Shown piece after piece: positions 16,972 through 26,623 of a DNA stretch of 64,000 nt. The notes beneath the pieces were generated by a model. The model was not told the origin of the DNA and made no database searches. It was given only the letters and a program-made list of their open reading frames with translations. The position numbers and the translations under genes were made by a program. Source of the DNA: Serratia quinivorans (lineage in GTDB: Bacteria; Pseudomonadota; Gammaproteobacteria; Enterobacterales; Enterobacteriaceae). Position 1 is the stretch's first letter, and the number at the start of each line of letters is the position of its first letter. The stretch is from assembly GCA_900457075.1 (NCBI GenBank), contig UGYN01000002.1:3596001-3660000 (forward strand), read 5' to 3'.

Positions 16972-17656
16972 TCAGCTCTGCGGCAGTTGCGGCAGCCAGT
17001 CGATAGGTTGCAACCCCTGTTGCACCAGCAGCTGGTTGGCCTGCGAGAAGTGGCGGCAGCCGAGGAAACCCCGGTGGGCGGAAAGCGGTGAAGGGTGCGG
17101 CGCTTTCAGCACGTGGTGGCGGTTGCTGTCGATAAAATTGCCTTTCTTCTGGGCGTGAGCGCCCCACAGCAGAAACACCACACCTTCGCGGTTTTCATTC
17201 AGCGCGGCGATCACCTTATCGGTAAAGGTTTCCCAGCCCAGTTTGGCGTGTGAATGCGCCTGGCCACCTTCCACCGTCAACACCGTGTTCAGCAGCAGCA
17301 CGCCTTGTTCCGCCCAACTTTGCAGGCATCCGTGGCTAGGGCGTTCAAAACCCGGGATATCCGTCGCCAGCTCTTTATACATATTCACCAGCGAAGGGGG
17401 AGCAGGCACGCCGGGCAGCACCGAGAAAGACAGGCCGTGGGCCTGATTCGGGCCGTGGTACGGATCCTGACCGAGGATCACCACCTTCACGTCTGCCAGT
17501 TCGGTATAGCGAAAGGCGTTGAACACGTCTTTTTTGCGGTGGGTAAATGGTCTTACCGGCCTGACGTTCAGCGGCAACAAAGGCAAGCGTTTCATGAAAA
17601 TAGGGCTGCTCTTTCTCCTTGCCGATGACATCATGCCAGGTGAGGGAGGTGGACAT
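16972..17656 (-). CDS. ung: Uracil-DNA glycosylase, frameshifted here
   Basis: This base-excision repair enzyme removes uracil from DNA. The N-terminus lies in one frame from ATG 17656 ([20 protein letters not shown] ... TIYPPQK). The rest is in another ([37 protein letters not shown] ... [11 protein letters not shown]), with the catalytic GQDPYHG and HPSPLS motifs intact. The junction is a run of six T on the plus strand (17530-17535) where five would keep the frame and give about 227 residues, the normal size. A sequencing error is the simplest explanation. Divergent from grcA. Confidence 0.9.
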
Positions 17657-17811
17657 AAACGCTCTCCTTTGTTTTCGTTAACAATTCACTGGGCATAGCT
17701 TACCGTTTAGCTTCACTCAGTGAAACCCGCTTTTATCCTGGCGTCTTTTCGTTTTATGCAAATATTGTTGAAAATTTACAAAAATAATTGCGAGGTGTCT
17801 TGCGGGGAAAA

Positions 17812-17906
17812 TTGACATAAAACATAAACTTGCCCCCTTGTGCTGTGCGGGTACCCCGTAAAAATTGACTTTAATCAAAGAATTGCCCCGGCCAGACTGG
17901 TATACA
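17812..17906 (+). promoter_or_regulatory. grcA promoter with two FNR sites
   Basis: TTGAC-TTTA-ATCAA (17865-17878) fits the FNR consensus. A weaker site, TTGAC-ATAA-AACAT (17812-17825), is exactly 53 bases upstream. With the TATACA -10 box at 17901-17906 and a start near 17912, the sites fall at about -40.5 and -93.5, the arrangement known for E. coli grcA (yfiD), where the distal site damps expression. Confidence 0.75.
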
Positions 17907-18000
17907 GAACAACAAGACAACAATGGTTTTACCAAATGGCCGAAACCAACATTGGGTTTTTTCGAAGTAGAATTTTTCGCCCTTGTACGGAGGCAACAAC

Positions 18001-18384
18001 ATGATTACTGGTATTCAAATCACTAAAGCGAACGACCAGGCGCTGGTGAACTCTTTCTGGCTGCTGGACGATGAAAAATCTGAAGCTCGCTGCGTTTGCG
18101 CGAAAGCCAACTACGCGGAAGATCAGGTCGTTCCGGTCAGCGAACTGGGCCAGATCGAGTACCGTGAAGTGCCGCTGGAAATGCAATCTACCGTGCGCGT
18201 TGAAGGGGGGCAGCACCTGAACGTGAACGTACTGCGCCGCGAAACGTTGGAAGATGCGGTTAAGCATCCGGAAAAATACCCGCAATTAACCATTCGCGTG
18301 TCCGGTTATGCGGTGCGTTTTAACTCGCTGACGCCAGAACAGCAACGCGACGTGATTACACGTACTTTTACAGAAAGCCTGTAA
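18001..18384 (+). CDS. grcA: Autonomous glycyl radical cofactor GrcA
   Basis: This 127-residue spare part for pyruvate formate-lyase replaces the oxygen-damaged C-terminal glycyl-radical segment. The C-terminal motif [21 protein letters not shown] carries the radical glycine in RVSGYAV. ATG 18001 is chosen for the family N-terminus [12 protein letters not shown] and the GGAGG just upstream; the frame opens at 17983. Upstream FNR sites point to induction under low oxygen. Confidence 0.97.
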   Translation: MITGIQITKANDQALVNSFWLLDDEKSEARCVCAKANYAEDQVVPVSELGQIEYREVPLEMQSTVRVEGGQHLNVNVLRRETLEDAVKHPEKYPQLTIRVSGYAVRFNSLTPEQQRDVITRTFTESL

Positions 18385-18401
18385 TTGTTTGCGTGATTAA
18401 T

Positions 18402-18425
18402 AAGGGAGCTTCGGCTCCCTTTTTC
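18402..18425 (+). terminator. Terminator of grcA
   Basis: AAGGGAGC-TTCG-GCTCCCTT, an 8-bp stem with a stable TTCG loop, followed by TTTT. Confidence 0.88.
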
Positions 18426-18487
18426 ATTACTGAGCCCGCCAAAAAGTGAATCCTGATCACATTCCTTGCAAAGATAATCACTCGCAT

Positions 18488-18514
18488 TACAGAACTGCTC
18501 CGACCTGCCGATAG
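18488..18514 (+). promoter_or_regulatory. FliA (flagellar sigma-28) type promoter before phlA
   Basis: GCCGATAG (18507-18514) differs from the FliA -10 GCCGATAA by one base. TACAG begins at 18488, so an 8-base -35 element and the -10 are separated by 11 bases as in the consensus. The -35 is weak. It fits the known link of phlA to the flagellar regulon in Serratia. Confidence 0.55.
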
Positions 18515-18570
18515 CTACAGCAGCACTCATTTGGGTGCGGCATAGATAAGTCTATCGACAAGGAGTCGGC

Positions 18571-19533
18571 ATGAGTATGTCTTTGAGTTTTACCTCTGCG
18601 GTCAGCCCTGCGGCCATTCAACCCCCGGTGGCCCGTCCGGAACCGCAACCCCTGAATTCGCCACAGCCGATTGAGTCCCCAGCGGCTAAAGCCCCTGCGG
18701 CCACGCTTTCCCCAAACAGTCTGAATGCCCAGAATCTGCTTAATACGCTGGTGAGCGATATGTCGGCCGCTGCGCCGGTGGCTGCCAGTCAGGGCGTGAC
18801 GCGTGGGCAACAGTCACAGCAAGGGGACTATACGCTGGCGTTACTGGCCAAGGACGTTTACAACACCGCCAGTCAGGGCGTTGGCGGTTTCACCCGCTTG
18901 AACGACAGTGCCTTGCTCGGCGCAGGCATTGACCCCGCCAGCCTGCATGACTCGGCATCGGGTTTCCAGGCCGGGATCTACAGGGATAATCAGCAGTATG
19001 TCTTGGCCTTTGCCGGCACCAATGATATGCGTGACTGGTTGAGCAATGTGCGTCAGGCGACCGGCTATGATGATGTGCAGTACAATCAGGCGGTCGCGGT
19101 TGCCAAAAGCGCCAAAGCGGCGTTTGGCGAGGCATTGGTGATTGCCGGTCATTCGCTTGGCGGTGGCCTGGCTGCAACGGCGGCACTGGCGACTGGCACG
19201 GTGGCGGTGACTTTTAACGCCGCAGGCGTTTCCGATTACACGCTGAACCGTATGGGGATCGATCCGGCAGCGGCGAAACAAGATGCGCAAGCGGGGGGGA
19301 TCCGCCGTTACAGCGAACAATACGACATGCTGACCGGCACTCAGGAATCCACTTCGCTGATCCCGGATGCTATCGGGCATAAAATCACGTTAGCCAATAA
19401 CGATACTCTGAGTGGCATTGACGACTGGCGGCCGAGCAAACATGTGGATCGCAGCCTGACCGCGCATGGAATCGATAAGGTTATCAGTTCGATGGCGGAG
19501 CAAAAGCCATGGGAGATCAAGGCTAATGCCTGA
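18571..19533 (+). CDS. phlA: Extracellular phospholipase A1
   Basis: This 320-residue lipase of the Serratia PhlA type hydrolyses the sn-1 ester of phospholipids and acts as a hemolysin or cytotoxin through lysophospholipid formation. The nucleophile elbow GHSLGG is at 193-198 (Ser195), with an acid and a histidine expected in the C-terminal third (SGIDDWRPSKHVD). There is no Sec signal; the first 80 residues are Pro/Ala/Gln-rich and of low complexity, as in proteins sent out by the flagellar export apparatus, the route described for S. liquefaciens PhlA. The stop overlaps the start of phlB by eight bases. Confidence 0.93.
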   Translation: MSMSLSFTSAVSPAAIQPPVARPEPQPLNSPQPIESPAAKAPAATLSPNSLNAQNLLNTLVSDMSAAAPVAASQGVTRGQQSQQGDYTLALLAKDVYNTASQGVGGFTRLNDSALLGAGIDPASLHDSASGFQAGIYRDNQQYVLAFAGTNDMRDWLSNVRQATGYDDVQYNQAVAVAKSAKAAFGEALVIAGHSLGGGLAATAALATGTVAVTFNAAGVSDYTLNRMGIDPAAAKQDAQAGGIRRYSEQYDMLTGTQESTSLIPDAIGHKITLANNDTLSGIDDWRPSKHVDRSLTAHGIDKVISSMAEQKPWEIKANA

Positions 19534-20281
19534 CAGGCGGCGCGTGCGGCAGACGTTGATTATCGCCATGCTGGCGTTGGTTGCGATCGCCGGTTTGCTG
19601 ACTATGGCTAAGGAGCAACAGATGAATCAGGATATCTCTCCGTTCAACGGACGTGGCAATGCAGCGCTGGCTCAGGCGGTTGCGCGCGGTGATGTACAGG
19701 GTATTGCCGAACAGGCCACACAGGGGCGTCTGAGCGAGCAGGGTGAGCGTCAGGTCACTTTGCCGCAGTGGGCAATACTGGCGCAGCAACCGCAAAGTCT
19801 GGCCTTGCTGCTGGAGCTGGGAGCTGATGCTTCCACTCCGGGTCTGGATGGCAACAGCGCGCTGCATACCGCGGCGGCGGTGCAGGACCCGCAGTATTTG
19901 CGGCTGTTGCTGGAGCAGGGGGGAGCGGTTAATCCACGCAATGCGGTAACCGGCGCCACCCCCTTGGCGACTGCCGTGTTGGCCGGGCGGGAAGAACAGC
20001 TGCGGTTGCTGTTGGTCTCTGGGGCGGATGTTACGTTGAGCGATCGGCTGGGCGATACGCCTTTGCACATAGCGGCAAAAACCAACGCGCCGCAGTTGGC
20101 GCTGATGCTGTTGCAGGCGGGGGCGGATGCCAAGGCCCGCAATCAGCAGGGAGTGACCTTCCAGTTCTATTTCTCACAAACGCCAGCGTCGTTGCAGAGT
20201 GAAGAAATGCGCGAGGGTTATCGTCAACTGAATGCCTGGCTGAAAGCCCATCAGCAGGCAACGCATTACGCGCAGCAGTAA
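19526..20281 (+). CDS. phlB: PhlB, ankyrin-repeat partner of phospholipase PhlA
   Basis: This 251-residue protein has one N-terminal membrane segment (TLIIAMLALVAIAGLLTMA) and ankyrin repeats over about residues 90-215 (GNSALHTAAAVQDPQYLRLLLEQGG; GATPLATAVLAG; GDTPLHIAAKTNAPQLALMLLQAGAD). In Serratia PhlB is the co-transcribed accessory protein of PhlA and is thought to shield the producing cell or modulate the enzyme. ATG 19526 overlaps the phlA stop, so production is coupled. The membrane anchor facing the periplasm would fit an immunity role; that is inference. Confidence 0.88.
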   Translation: MPDRRRVRQTLIIAMLALVAIAGLLTMAKEQQMNQDISPFNGRGNAALAQAVARGDVQGIAEQATQGRLSEQGERQVTLPQWAILAQQPQSLALLLELGADASTPGLDGNSALHTAAAVQDPQYLRLLLEQGGAVNPRNAVTGATPLATAVLAGREEQLRLLLVSGADVTLSDRLGDTPLHIAAKTNAPQLALMLLQAGADAKARNQQGVTFQFYFSQTPASLQSEEMREGYRQLNAWLKAHQQATHYAQQ

Positions 20282-20291
20282 GCGGGCATAA

Positions 20292-20325
20292 AAAAACCGC
20301 CTTCAGGTTAATGGAGGCGGTTTTT
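20292..20325 (+). terminator. Terminator shared by phlAB and srmB
   Basis: AAAAACCGCCT ... AGGCGGTTTTT forms a stem with flanking A and T runs, usable on both strands by the convergent phlB and srmB. Confidence 0.82.
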
Positions 20326-20341
20326 ATTCACTACGGCAGCA

Positions 20342-21667
20342 TTACTTCGCGCCGTTGCTCTCAGGTTTGGCCTTCGGCTGGCGACGTTTGCCCACGTTTT
20401 TCGCATCGCGATGACGGACTTTCACCTTGGCTTTTTCTTTGTTCTTTTCTTTGTCGGCTGCGCGTTTGGCAATCACCTTCTTGGAAGGCTTGCCGTTGCT
20501 TTTTTCGCTCGGCACTTTGGTTGACGGACGCAGCTCTTCGATCACCCGCGCTTTCAGCGGCTCGTTCAGGTAACGGCCCACTTTGCCCAACAGCAGGTGG
20601 TCGTGTGCCTCAACCAGCGAGATCGCGGTGCCTTTACGCCCGGCACGCCCGGTACGGCCGATGCGGTGCAGGTAGGTGTCCGCCGTGCGCGGCATGTCGA
20701 AGTTGAACACGTGGGTGATATCCAGGATATCCAGGCCACGGGCAGCAACGTCGGTGGCGACCAGCACGTTGACACGGCCGTCCATCATGCGTTTTACCGC
20801 TTCGTTACGCTTGGCCTGCACCATTTCGCCTTCGAGGTAACAGGTATTAATGCCCGCCTCGCGCAGCCAGGCTGCCAGCTCATGCACGCGCTCGCGCTTA
20901 CGCACGAAGATTACGGATTTCTGCACGTCCGGTTGTTTCAGCAAATGCACCAACAGGGCGGTTTTATGCACCACGTCGTCGGCGCGGTAGTACCACTGCA
21001 GGATCTTTTTGCGCTCACGGCGTGACGGGTCAGCTTCGACTTCTACCGGCTCTTTCAGAATGCGTTCGGCGAACTCGCGGATGGCATCGCCTTCCAGCGT
21101 CGCGGAGAACAGCAGGGTCTGGTTACGCCAGCGGGTTTCGGCGGAAATAGTTTCGATGTCCTGCGCGAAGCCCATGTCGAGCATGCGGTCGGCTTCATCA
21201 AGGATCAGCGTTTCTACCGCGCGGCAGTCGAAGTTTTCTTCTTTAATGTACTGCAGCAAACGACCGGTAGTGGCAACGACCACGTCCTGGTTTTCGCTGA
21301 AGACTTCCGCGTGGTTCATATAGGCGACGCCACCGGTGATGGTAGCGATATCCAGCGAAGTATGAGCAGCCAGTTCACGTGCCTGATCGGCTACCTGCAT
21401 CGCCAGCTCGCGTGTCGGGGTCAGGATCAGTACGCGCGGTGGGCCGGACTTCTTGCGTGGGAAGTCGAGCAGATGTTGCAATACCGGCAGCAAAAATGCA
21501 GCGGTCTTGCCGGTGCCGGTCGGCGCCGAACCCAATACGTCGCGCCCATCCATCGCAGGCGGGATCGCCTCGGCTTGAATGGCGGTTGGGCGTTCGTAGC
21601 CTTTATCACGCAGGGCGTTTATCAGGCGTTCATCGAGTTCGAGCTCGGAAAAATTGGTTACTGTCAT
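20342..21667 (-). CDS. srmB: ATP-dependent RNA helicase SrmB
   Basis: This 441-residue DEAD-box helicase acts early in 50S ribosome assembly. The motifs are in order: Q motif YERPTAIQAEAIP, Walker A SAPTGTGKT, PTRELA, DEAD in LILDEADRMLD, SAT, and the helicase C-domain HRIGRTGRAGRKG. The last 70 residues are a lysine/arginine-rich tail (KVRHRDAKNVGKRRQPKAKPE) for RNA binding. It is divergent from trmN6, as in E. coli. Confidence 0.96.
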   Translation of the reverse strand: MTVTNFSELELDERLINALRDKGYERPTAIQAEAIPPAMDGRDVLGSAPTGTGKTAAFLLPVLQHLLDFPRKKSGPPRVLILTPTRELAMQVADQARELAAHTSLDIATITGGVAYMNHAEVFSENQDVVVATTGRLLQYIKEENFDCRAVETLILDEADRMLDMGFAQDIETISAETRWRNQTLLFSATLEGDAIREFAERILKEPVEVEADPSRRERKKILQWYYRADDVVHKTALLVHLLKQPDVQKSVIFVRKRERVHELAAWLREAGINTCYLEGEMVQAKRNEAVKRMMDGRVNVLVATDVAARGLDILDITHVFNFDMPRTADTYLHRIGRTGRAGRKGTAISLVEAHDHLLLGKVGRYLNEPLKARVIEELRPSTKVPSEKSNGKPSKKVIAKRAADKEKNKEKAKVKVRHRDAKNVGKRRQPKAKPESNGAK

Positions 21668-21799
21668 GGTCTACCTCTACTTGGGGCGCCGATTATAGAC
21701 GGGTTGGCCGCGTTCTTCACCTATTTAAGCGGAAAGCATCTCTTTTCCCAAAAATCAGATTGCCTTATGCTACGCCAGTTTTGTATTCAGGTGGTTATT

Positions 21800-22549
21800 G
21801 TGAGCACTCAATCGAAAGCGAATTTTACTCCGCGTCGCGGCGGTTTTACCTTTAAGCAATTTTTTGTTGCTCACGATCGCTGTGCAATGAAAGTGGGTAC
21901 CGACGGCGTGCTGCTCGGTGCATGGGCCCCCCTGGCGCAGGCACAACGGGTGCTGGATATCGGCAGCGGCAGCGGATTGATCGCGCTGATGCTGGCGCAG
22001 CGTACTGCCGAGAACGTGCAGATTGACGCTGTAGAGCTCGATGAAGCCGCCGCTGCACAGGCGCATGACAATGTGCTGGAATCCCCTTGGTCGCTGCGCA
22101 TTCAGGTGCATGCGCAGGATATTCACCATTTTGCCCAACATCATGCCGGTCAATATGACCTGATCGTCAGCAACCCGCCGTATTTCGAGCCTGCGGTCGC
22201 CTGTCGCGACCAGGCGCGCCATAACGCCCGTTACACCGAAACCCTGACCCACGATGCCCTGCTGGCCAGTGCGGAACAGCTAATCGCACCGCAGGGAACC
22301 TTTTGCGTAGTACTGCCGCATGACATTGGTGAAGCTTTCGAAACTAATGCACATCGCCGTGGCTGGCATACTGCGCAGCGGCTGAATGTCAGCGATCGCG
22401 CGGATACGCCGATGCACCGGGTATTGTTAGCCCTGACGCGTCAGCCTGCGGAAGAGGCAACCGAGCAGAAGCTGGCGATTAAGTTGGCCGATGGCAGTTA
22501 CACCGATGATTTTCGCCGTCTGATTACTGATTTCTATTTGTTTTACTGA
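21800..22549 (+). CDS. trmN6: tRNA1(Val) A37 N6-methyltransferase TrmN6
   Basis: This 249-residue SAM-dependent enzyme methylates A37 of tRNA1(Val). It has the SAM-binding VLDIGSGSGLIALMLAQR and the catalytic NPPY in LIVSNPPYFEPAV. The frame is open far upstream through the srmB shadow; GTG 21800, with AGGTGG before it, gives VSTQSKANFTPRRGGFTFKQFFVAHDRCAMKVGTD (quoted in part), which aligns with the family start. In E. coli this is yfiC. Confidence 0.93.
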   Translation: MSTQSKANFTPRRGGFTFKQFFVAHDRCAMKVGTDGVLLGAWAPLAQAQRVLDIGSGSGLIALMLAQRTAENVQIDAVELDEAAAAQAHDNVLESPWSLRIQVHAQDIHHFAQHHAGQYDLIVSNPPYFEPAVACRDQARHNARYTETLTHDALLASAEQLIAPQGTFCVVLPHDIGEAFETNAHRRGWHTAQRLNVSDRADTPMHRVLLALTRQPAEEATEQKLAIKLADGSYTDDFRRLITDFYLFY

Positions 22550-22557
22550 AATGAAAA

Positions 22558-22578
22558 GGGCGCCATGGTCAGGCGCCC
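22558..22578 (-). terminator. Terminator of nadB
   Basis: On the minus strand GGGCGCC-TGACCAT-GGCGCCC is followed by TTTTCATTTC, just past the nadB stop. The T run is only on this strand. Confidence 0.65.
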
Positions 22579-22589
22579 AGGCGGCATCA

Positions 22590-24191
22590 TTAGGGCTGCA
22601 GAATGGTCGGCAGTGCTTGCGGCAGTAGATCCGGATAGTCCAGCGTATAGTGCAACCCGCGGCTTTCCTTGCGCTCCATGGCGCTGCGGACGATCAGCTC
22701 CGCCACCTGCACCAGATTGCGCAGTTCCAGCAGGTTGTTGGATATGCGGAAGTTGGCATAGTACTCGTCAATTTCTGCCTGCAAGGTATTGATGCGGCGC
22801 AATGCGCGCTCCAGCCGTTTGGTGGTGCGCACTATCCCTACGTAGTCCCACATAAACAATCGCAACTCATGCCAGTTATGTTGGATCACCACGCGTTCGT
22901 CGGCGTCGTCAACCCGGCTTTCATCCCACTGCGGCAGCTGTTTCGCCAGCTTGATAAACGGCAGACGCATCATGATGTCTTCCGCCGCTGACCAACCGTA
23001 GACCAGACATTCCAGCAGTGAGTTGGACGCCATGCGGTTAGCGCCGTGCAGGCCGGTATAGCTGACCTCGCCAATGGCATACAGCCCGTCAAGGTCGGTA
23101 CGGCCATGCTGATCGACCATCACGCCGCCGCAGGTATAGTGCGCGGCAGGGACGATAGGGATCGGCTGGCTGGTCAGATCAAAGCCCAGCGTCAGCAGTT
23201 TTTCATGGATCATCGGGAAATGCTGGGTAATGAATTCAGCCGGTTTATGGCTGATGTCCAGATACATGCAGTCCGCACCCAGACGTTTCATTTCGTGGTC
23301 GATGGCTCGCGCAACGACGTCCCGTGGTGCCAGTTCGCCGCGAGGGTCAAAATCGGGCATAAAGCGGCTGCCATCCGGGCGCTTCAGATAGGCACCTTCA
23401 CCGCGCAACGCTTCAGTCAGCAGGAAGTTACGCGCCTGCGGATGGAACAGACAGGTCGGGTGGAACTGATTGAATTCAAGGTTGGCGACCCGGCAACCTG
23501 CGCGCCAGGCCATAGCGATCCCGTCGCCGGATGAGATATCCGGGTTGGTGGTGTATTGATAAACCTTGGCTGCACCGCCGGTAGCCAATACCACTGTTTT
23601 GGCGCGGTAGGTTTCTACCTGCTCCAGCTCGCGGTTCCACACATAGGCGCCGACCACCCGACGAGTGCCCGGCAGGCCGATTTTGTTCGAGGTGATCAGA
23701 TCGACCGCATTACGGCGTTCCATCACGCAAATATTCGGGTGGTTGCTTGCTTTCCCCACCAGGGTAGTCTCTACTTCTTTACCTGTAGCATCAGCGGCAT
23801 GCAGGATACGGCGGTGGCTGTGCCCCCCTTCCCGCGTCAGGTGGTAATGTGCTTCGCCCTGAGCGTTGACCTCGGTGTCGAACAATACCCCCTGATCGAT
23901 CAACCACTGCACGCAGTGGCGCGCATTGCCGGCGATAAACTCAACGGCGTCTTTGTCACACAGGCCGGCTCCGGCAATCAAAGTGTCATCTACGTGTGAG
24001 GCAATGCTGTCCGTTTCATCGAAAACCGCGGCGATCCCGCCTTGGGCATAAAATGTGGCACCTTCGTTGAGCGGCCCCTTGCTGAGTACGGTAACCTTGC
24101 AATGCTGCGCCAGGCGCAGCGCCAATGACAGGCCGGCAGCACCACTACCGACGATCAGTACATCGCTAACATGTTCAGATGATGGTTGCAT
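22590..24191 (-). CDS. nadB: L-aspartate oxidase
   Basis: This 533-residue FAD enzyme makes iminoaspartate for quinolinate, the first step of NAD synthesis. It has the FAD motif [19 protein letters not shown], the covalent-flavoprotein-family features [10 protein letters not shown] and HTCGG-like [10 protein letters not shown], and the catalytic arginine region RGEGAYL. ATG 24191 ([17 protein letters not shown]) aligns with the E. coli start; the frame continues to 24227 without a better ribosome binding site. Divergent from rpoE. Confidence 0.95.
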   Translation of the reverse strand: MQPSSEHVSDVLIVGSGAAGLSLALRLAQHCKVTVLSKGPLNEGATFYAQGGIAAVFDETDSIASHVDDTLIAGAGLCDKDAVEFIAGNARHCVQWLIDQGVLFDTEVNAQGEAHYHLTREGGHSHRRILHAADATGKEVETTLVGKASNHPNICVMERRNAVDLITSNKIGLPGTRRVVGAYVWNRELEQVETYRAKTVVLATGGAAKVYQYTTNPDISSGDGIAMAWRAGCRVANLEFNQFHPTCLFHPQARNFLLTEALRGEGAYLKRPDGSRFMPDFDPRGELAPRDVVARAIDHEMKRLGADCMYLDISHKPAEFITQHFPMIHEKLLTLGFDLTSQPIPIVPAAHYTCGGVMVDQHGRTDLDGLYAIGEVSYTGLHGANRMASNSLLECLVYGWSAAEDIMMRLPFIKLAKQLPQWDESRVDDADERVVIQHNWHELRLFMWDYVGIVRTTKRLERALRRINTLQAEIDEYYANFRISNNLLELRNLVQVAELIVRSAMERKESRGLHYTLDYPDLLPQALPTILQP

Positions 24192-24293
24192 AGCGTATGA
24201 TGTGTGCAGAAGAAGAGTGAAATTCATGTTAGCCTAATTGTCCGGGCAAAAGCCACGGATGGGTGACATCAACATAAAAAACAATGGCAATAC

Positions 24294-24321
24294 GGAACTT
24301 CGTGTTCTGTATGAACTCCAA
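24294..24321 (+). promoter_or_regulatory. Sigma-E autoregulatory promoter of rpoE
   Basis: GGAACTT (24294-24300), 16 bases, TCCAA (24317-24321) matches the sigma-E consensus and lies about 80 bases before the rpoE start. It would let sigma-E amplify its own operon. Confidence 0.85.
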
Positions 24322-24404
24322 GCGAGTGCTTGCTCAGGAAAATAATGTATGGCTGGCAGTACAATTTTACGCGTGGAGACGGATTTGGGGAGAGTTTACC
24401 TCGG

Positions 24405-24980
24405 ATGAGCGAGCAGTTAACGGATCAAGTTCTGGTTGAGCGGGTCCAAAAGGGCGATCAGAAATCGTTTAACTTACTGGTAATTCGTTACCAGCATAAA
24501 GTGGCGAGTCTCGTTTCCCGATATGTACCGCAGGGCGATGTGCCGGATGTGGTACAGGAGTCGTTTATTAAAGCCTATCGCGCACTGGAATCGTTCCGTG
24601 GGGATAGCGCTTTCTATACCTGGTTGTATCGAATTGCTGTGAATACGGCAAAAAATTATTTGGTGGCTCAGGGCCGTCGTCCGCCATCCAGCGATGTGGA
24701 TGCCAACGATGCCGAAAATTACGAAAGTGCGGGTGCACTGAAAGAAATTTCGAACCCTGAGAACTTAATGTTGTCAGAAGAGCTGAGACAGATAGTTTTC
24801 CGTACCATTGAGTCTCTCCCTGAGGATCTTCGCATGGCGATTACCCTGCGGGAGCTGGATGGTCTAAGCTACGAAGAGATAGCTGCCATCATGGATTGCC
24901 CGGTAGGAACCGTACGCTCGCGTATTTTCCGCGCCAGGGAGGCTATCGATAATAAAGTTCAACCGCTGATTCAACGTTAG
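24405..24980 (+). CDS. rpoE: RNA polymerase sigma-E factor
   Basis: This 191-residue ECF sigma factor drives the response to unfolded outer membrane proteins. Region 2 (SFNLLVIRYQHKVASLVSRY ... FIKAYRALESFRGDSAFYTWLYRIAVNTAKNYL, quoted in part) and region 4 (DLRMAITLRELDGLSYEEIA ... VGTVRSRIFRARE) are complete. ATG 24405 gives MSEQLTDQVLVERVQ as in E. coli; the longer frame from 24330 is in the leader. It heads the rpoE-rseA-rseB-rseC operon. Confidence 0.97.
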   Translation: MSEQLTDQVLVERVQKGDQKSFNLLVIRYQHKVASLVSRYVPQGDVPDVVQESFIKAYRALESFRGDSAFYTWLYRIAVNTAKNYLVAQGRRPPSSDVDANDAENYESAGALKEISNPENLMLSEELRQIVFRTIESLPEDLRMAITLRELDGLSYEEIAAIMDCPVGTVRSRIFRAREAIDNKVQPLIQR

Positions 24981-25010
24981 CAATGGCGGACACAGGAAGG
25001 GTACTTAGGC

Positions 25011-25664
25011 ATGCAGAAAGAAAAGCTTTCCGCTCTGATGGATGGGGAATCGCTCGATAGCGAGCTGCTGAGTTCGTTGTCTAAAGACAGGGCGCTTCAA
25101 CAAAGCTGGCAGAGCTATCACCTGATACGTGACACACTACGGGGTGATATCGGACAAGTTATGCATCTCGATATCGCAGATCGTGTTGCTGCTGCACTTG
25201 AGAAAGAACCTGCACGTCTGGTTCCTTCTGCAGTTCCAGAATCTCAGCCGCAACCTCACACCTGGCAGAAAATGCCGTTCTGGCACAAAGTCCGCCCTTG
25301 GGCCAGCCAGATCACACAGATTGGTATGGCGGCCTGCGTGTCGCTGGCGGTAATTGTAGGCGTACAGCAATACAATCAACCGGCTGCACAATCTGGCGCC
25401 GCTGAATCACCGGCGTTTAATACCCTGCCAATCATGGGGCAGGCGTCACCGGTCAGCCTCGGCGTGCCGGCAGACAGTTTCTCCACCGGCAGCGGTCAAC
25501 AGCAGCAGGTGCAGGAACAGCGCAAACGCATTAACGCTATGCTGCAGGATTATGAGTTGCAACGTCGTTTGCACTCTGATCAGCTGCAGCTTGAGCAAAG
25601 CACCCCACAACAGGCTGCCGTTCAGGTTCCCGGAACTCAGTCTTTAGGAATGCAACAGCAGTAA
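25011..25664 (+). CDS. rseA: Anti-sigma-E factor RseA
   Basis: This 217-residue inner membrane protein holds sigma-E inactive. The N-terminal cytoplasmic domain (MQKEKLSALMDGESLDSELL ... WQSYHLIRDTLRGD) binds the sigma factor. One transmembrane segment lies near residues 100-120 (ITQIGMAACVSLAVIVGVQQ), and the periplasmic part is Gln-rich and is cut by DegS and RseP under stress. It lies 30 bases after rpoE; its stop overlaps the rseB start. Confidence 0.95.
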   Translation: MQKEKLSALMDGESLDSELLSSLSKDRALQQSWQSYHLIRDTLRGDIGQVMHLDIADRVAAALEKEPARLVPSAVPESQPQPHTWQKMPFWHKVRPWASQITQIGMAACVSLAVIVGVQQYNQPAAQSGAAESPAFNTLPIMGQASPVSLGVPADSFSTGSGQQQQVQEQRKRINAMLQDYELQRRLHSDQLQLEQSTPQQAAVQVPGTQSLGMQQQ

Positions 25665-26623
25665 TGAAGCAAATTTGGTTCTCCGTCTGTCTATTGACGG
25701 GCAGCCTGCTCTACTCAAACATCGCCCCGGCGCAGCCCTCTGCGTCCGGGGCGTTGTTACAACAGATGAGCAGTGCCAGCCGTTCGCTCAATTATGAACT
25801 CGCCTATATCAGCATCAGCAAGCAGGGGATCGAATCGCTGCGCTATCGTCATGCGGTGATTGACCAGCAACCGCTCGGCCAATTACTGCATATGGACGGC
25901 CCGCGCCGTGAAGTGCTGCAGCGTGGCGGCGGAATTAGCTATTTCGAACCCGGCCTGGAGCCCTTTACGCTGTCCGGCGATCACATCGTCGATGCGTTGC
26001 CGGCCATTGTTTATGCTGATTTTGACCGTCTGGCGAAATATTACGATTTCATCTCCGTCGGCAGCACCCGAATTTCCGATCGTCCATGCGAAGTGATCCG
26101 CGTGGTTGCTCGCGATGGTTCACGCTATAGCTACATTGTCTGGATGGATGAAGCCACCAAGCTGCCGTTGCGGGTGGATTTGATCGACCGTGATGGCGAA
26201 ACGCTTGAGCAATACCGGGTGATTTCGTTTGTCGTCGGGTCGCAGGTACAAGGCGCGATGCAGGGGCTGATCAAGGCTAATCTGCCACCCTTGCTGTCGC
26301 TTCCGGCGATAGATAAAATCAAGTTGAGCTGGAGCACGGGCTGGTTACCGGCAGGGGTCGATGAAGTCGCACGTAACCGTCGCAAGTTGCCGAATGTGAA
26401 CGAACCTGTTGAGTCGCGGCTCTACAGCGACGGCTTGTTCAGTTTCTCGGTCAACGTCAGCCCAGCGGGCAGCGGTGCCGGCCAGCAATATTATCGCCAG
26501 GGGCGTCGTACTATCCAAACCGAAGTGCGTAACGGCAATGAGATCACTATCGTGGGCGAACTGCCGCCGGCAACGGCCAAGCGTATCGCTGACAGTATTT
26601 CCTTCAAGGTGTCACCACAATGA
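25664..26623 (+). CDS. rseB: Sigma-E regulatory protein RseB
   Basis: This 319-residue periplasmic protein has a signal peptide (MKQIWFSVCLLTGSLLYSNIAPAQ). It binds RseA and protects it from DegS until lipopolysaccharide intermediates displace it. The MucB/RseB two-domain layout is visible, an N-terminal lipoprotein-like fold and a C-terminal domain from about residue 215. The first base of ATG is the last base of the rseA stop, and the end overlaps rseC. Confidence 0.95.
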   Translation: MKQIWFSVCLLTGSLLYSNIAPAQPSASGALLQQMSSASRSLNYELAYISISKQGIESLRYRHAVIDQQPLGQLLHMDGPRREVLQRGGGISYFEPGLEPFTLSGDHIVDALPAIVYADFDRLAKYYDFISVGSTRISDRPCEVIRVVARDGSRYSYIVWMDEATKLPLRVDLIDRDGETLEQYRVISFVVGSQVQGAMQGLIKANLPPLLSLPAIDKIKLSWSTGWLPAGVDEVARNRRKLPNVNEPVESRLYSDGLFSFSVNVSPAGSGAGQQYYRQGRRTIQTEVRNGNEITIVGELPPATAKRIADSISFKVSPQ

